From Dehalococcoidales bacterium (GTDB taxonomy: Bacteria > Chloroflexota > Dehalococcoidia > Dehalococcoidales > UBA5627), in contig JAQTVR010000065.1 of NCBI GenBank assembly GCA_028706995.1, positions 1-6,645 on the forward strand: DNA of 6,645 nucleotides, written 5' to 3'. The notes beneath the pieces are model-generated. The model searched no databases and was not told where the DNA came from. It saw only the letters and a list, made by a program, of their open reading frames with translations. A program made the translations under genes and the position numbers. How positions within the stretch are numbered: position 1 is the stretch's first letter; each line of letters starts with the position of its first letter. Positions 4,983-6,645 of this stretch are shown one piece after another.

Positions 4983-5798
4983 ATGTATAAGAAAAGAACG
5001 GTAATCCTTTCAATAATCATGGCTCTCGTTTTATCCATTAGTGCGGGTGAAAGTGTATTGGCGCTTGCTACCGATGATGACGGATTAATTGAAGTCGGCG
5101 GTATTTATAATGCGGACTATCAATGCTGGTTAGGTATTCCTTGGTCAGATGTCCCCATAACCGAAGATGTAACCGTTGGTTTCGTGGATTATTTGGATAA
5201 TTATTATCCATGGCAACGGAATTTTATTTACAGTGATGTTGATGAAGAGGGGCCATTTGTTGACAATGACAGCCAGAGTGCCGACGGGGTCGATCTATTC
5301 TTCTTTTGCGGTCATGGCGGTGAGGATTATATACCGCTTGTAAACGATCAAAGTCCTTGGGGCAACAGCAGTACCGTAGATTATCTGGAAGCACAATGGG
5401 GAGAAACCGATTTAGAATGGGTAATGCTCTTTGCTTGTAATACACTGATGGGAGATAACGCTGCCTCTGATAATAACCAGAAATCAAATGGCAAATTTGC
5501 CCAAGCTTTGGATGGAGTCCATATGATTTGCGGGGCGTCTACCTCAATGAACGGATCTACTTATGCGGGGTATTGGATAGCATACTACTTAACACATGGA
5601 TATTGCGTTGGAGACGCATGGTTCCTGGGATGTGCAGAAACACAACCGTCTGGAACGAATTTAAGAATTATTTTTGAAGAAATGTGTTATTACAACCCCG
5701 CAAATCAAGAGGCCGACTATATCTGGGGGACTGGAGGAACCTTGTCTGATATGACCCCGGATGATGATTATTACAGCTACGACTATTTAATAGGGTGA
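4983..5798 (+). CDS. Exported caspase-fold (clan CD)-like protein, DUF6345-like
   Basis: Probable secreted or envelope protein. A Sec signal peptide is clear: MYKKR, a hydrophobic core (7-20), and likely cleavage after ALA (27-29) before TDDDG. The mature part holds two motifs in the order and setting of clan CD cysteine peptidases (caspase, gingipain, clostripain). A hydrophobic strand VDLFFFCGHGG has His111, and 41 residues later a strand WVMLFACNT has Cys152. A third strand, HMICGAST (180-187), fits the next core strand. The layout resembles the DUF6345 group, recalled rather than searched; peptidase activity is my inference. It is acidic, rich in Trp and Tyr, and ends DDDYYSYDYLIG. GAGGT at 4970-4974 lies 8 bases from the ATG at 4983; an out-of-frame ATG at 4979 opens only a 3-codon frame. 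The stop lies 25 bases before the lipoprotein gene, so an operon is likely, with the ECF promoter at 4798-4826 upstream. Confidence 0.75.
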   Translation: MYKKRTVILSIIMALVLSISAGESVLALATDDDGLIEVGGIYNADYQCWLGIPWSDVPITEDVTVGFVDYLDNYYPWQRNFIYSDVDEEGPFVDNDSQSADGVDLFFFCGHGGEDYIPLVNDQSPWGNSSTVDYLEAQWGETDLEWVMLFACNTLMGDNAASDNNQKSNGKFAQALDGVHMICGASTSMNGSTYAGYWIAYYLTHGYCVGDAWFLGCAETQPSGTNLRIIFEEMCYYNPANQEADYIWGTGGTLSDMTPDDDYYSYDYLIG

Positions 5799-5823
5799 CG
5801 AGCTAAATAAAAGGAGTGATAAA

Positions 5824-6645
5824 TTGAAACGATATATTACTGCAATATTAATTACCGTATTAACGACCGTTAGTATATTTGGGGACAGCGGTTGCTCACA
5901 ACCATTGGAGCTGCCATCAAATCAATTGGGATGGATGAACAACAATTACCAACTCGATACCTCTCTGCCTGATACACCTGATACTGTACCGGTATACCGG
6001 ATAAAACATCCTGACGTTACCGAAGAGTACGCCCTGACTATTGGTAATCAGTTTGGAGTTTCCAAACTTTCAGTAGATTATTTTAGCGATGGTTCTGGCA
6101 TCTATTCTCTAAAAAACGATGAAACCGGTGAAAGGTTGATACTTACCGGAACGGGAGCCATTTCGTATAATTATATAGATGTTGGGGGAAAACTATATCC
6201 GGCTGAAAAGCCATCTCTTCCTGATGATAAAACAGCAGAAGATATTGCAATAAAATTCCTAGAAGAAAAGGGGCTTCTCACTCCGGATATCCGGGTTAAG
6301 AAGGTTGTGCCGGGGGGTACTTATTACTATGGAGTTGCCCATCTGGCGGTTGTCTTTGATTATGATATCGGTGATTTCCCGGCAGCAGGGGCGGGCAAAA
6401 AACTGAGTGTTAGAATTGGTGATGGTGGCGAAGTAGTACAGGTTGGCTGGTATCATGCGGAATATGAAACAACCGACATGGTTGTTTCGTTAAAGACTGC
6501 ACAACAGGCTTATCAGGACCTCATTAATAATCGATTGATGATACAGCCTCTGGGTATAGAAGAAAGCCTGTTGATGCAGTCCTTAGCAGCATTTCTTATG
6601 TTTTCAAGGGATGCGGGTACCTCGCTACTCTTAATTCCAGGAAAT
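5824..6645 (+). CDS. Probable lipoprotein, partner of the caspase-like protein (3' end outside window)
   Basis: The frame runs open from TTG 5824 to the last base of the window, 274 codons without a stop, so the C-terminus is missing. The TTG has a very good ribosome site, AAAGGAG at 5810-5816, 7 bases away. The N-terminus MKRY, a hydrophobic stretch (5-19) and Cys24 look like a lipoprotein signal, but the residues before the Cys are D-S-G, an atypical lipobox (Asp at -3); it may instead be a plain signal peptide or anchor. The remainder is a polar, beta-rich globular protein. Two helix-like pieces, TAEDIAIKFLEEKGLL (about 137-152) and TAQQAYQDLI (225-234), flank a strand VVFDYDIGDF (about 176-185). 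This recalls PepSY/YycI-type domains, but only loosely. It probably sits on the outside of the membrane with the exported product of the gene 25 bases upstream. Function unknown. Confidence 0.72.
   Translation, partial: MKRYITAILITVLTTVSIFGDSGCSQPLELPSNQLGWMNNNYQLDTSLPDTPDTVPVYRIKHPDVTEEYALTIGNQFGVSKLSVDYFSDGSGIYSLKNDETGERLILTGTGAISYNYIDVGGKLYPAEKPSLPDDKTAEDIAIKFLEEKGLLTPDIRVKKVVPGGTYYYGVAHLAVVFDYDIGDFPAAGAGKKLSVRIGDGGEVVQVGWYHAEYETTDMVVSLKTAQQAYQDLINNRLMIQPLGIEESLLMQSLAAFLMFSRDAGTSLLLIPGN

Noticed and set aside
4826..5038. 70-codon open frame, minus strand, in the divergent gap
   Set aside because: It covers the leader and the signal-peptide codons of the caspase-like gene on the other strand; its hydrophobicity is that of the complement of AT-rich DNA.

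Overview
The window is a moderately AT-rich bacterial segment with short intergenic gaps and a mix of housekeeping-type membrane genes and an accessory-looking cell-envelope module. The gene content (separate tatA and tatB, a VTT/DedA protein, an SLC45-like MFS carrier, an ECF sigma/anti-sigma pair and a secreted caspase-like protein) would fit an uncultured Chloroflexota member, perhaps Dehalococcoidia. That assignment is an inference from general resemblance, not from any marker gene.

Left part (about 1-1290, all minus strand): tatA (840-1094) precedes tatB (2-487), the membrane subunits of the twin-arginine export system. They are separated by about 350 bases that hold a perfect 16-bp hairpin. 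Two good sigma-70-type promoters stand in tandem upstream of tatA. No tatC lies inside the window; it could lie just off the left edge.

Middle part (about 1310-3300): a plus-strand VTT/DedA-family membrane protein (1357-1968) converges on a minus-strand 12-helix MFS transporter (1965-3254). Their stop codons share a single TTAA. Both genes lack a recognisable Shine-Dalgarno and have promoter-like boxes almost touching the start codon, suggesting leaderless or very short-leader transcripts. A gene-free stretch (3255-3622) holds four hairpins.

Right part (about 3620-6645): a minus-strand ECF sigma factor (4146-4697) is followed by its probable anti-sigma factor with a zinc-binding HxxxCxxC motif and two membrane helices (3623-4096). 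Divergently, an exported protein with a His-Gly and Ala-Cys pair like that of clan CD (caspase-fold) peptidases (4983-5798) is followed 25 bases later by a probable lipoprotein that runs off the right edge (5824-6645). The divergent gap contains a near-consensus ECF promoter, a palindrome over its -10 box, a possible 14-codon leader ORF and a hairpin with a T run. My working model is that envelope stress releases the sigma factor from the membrane anti-sigma, and that the sigma factor then switches on the exported caspase-like protein and its lipoprotein partner. This right-hand module is the best candidate for an undescribed system.
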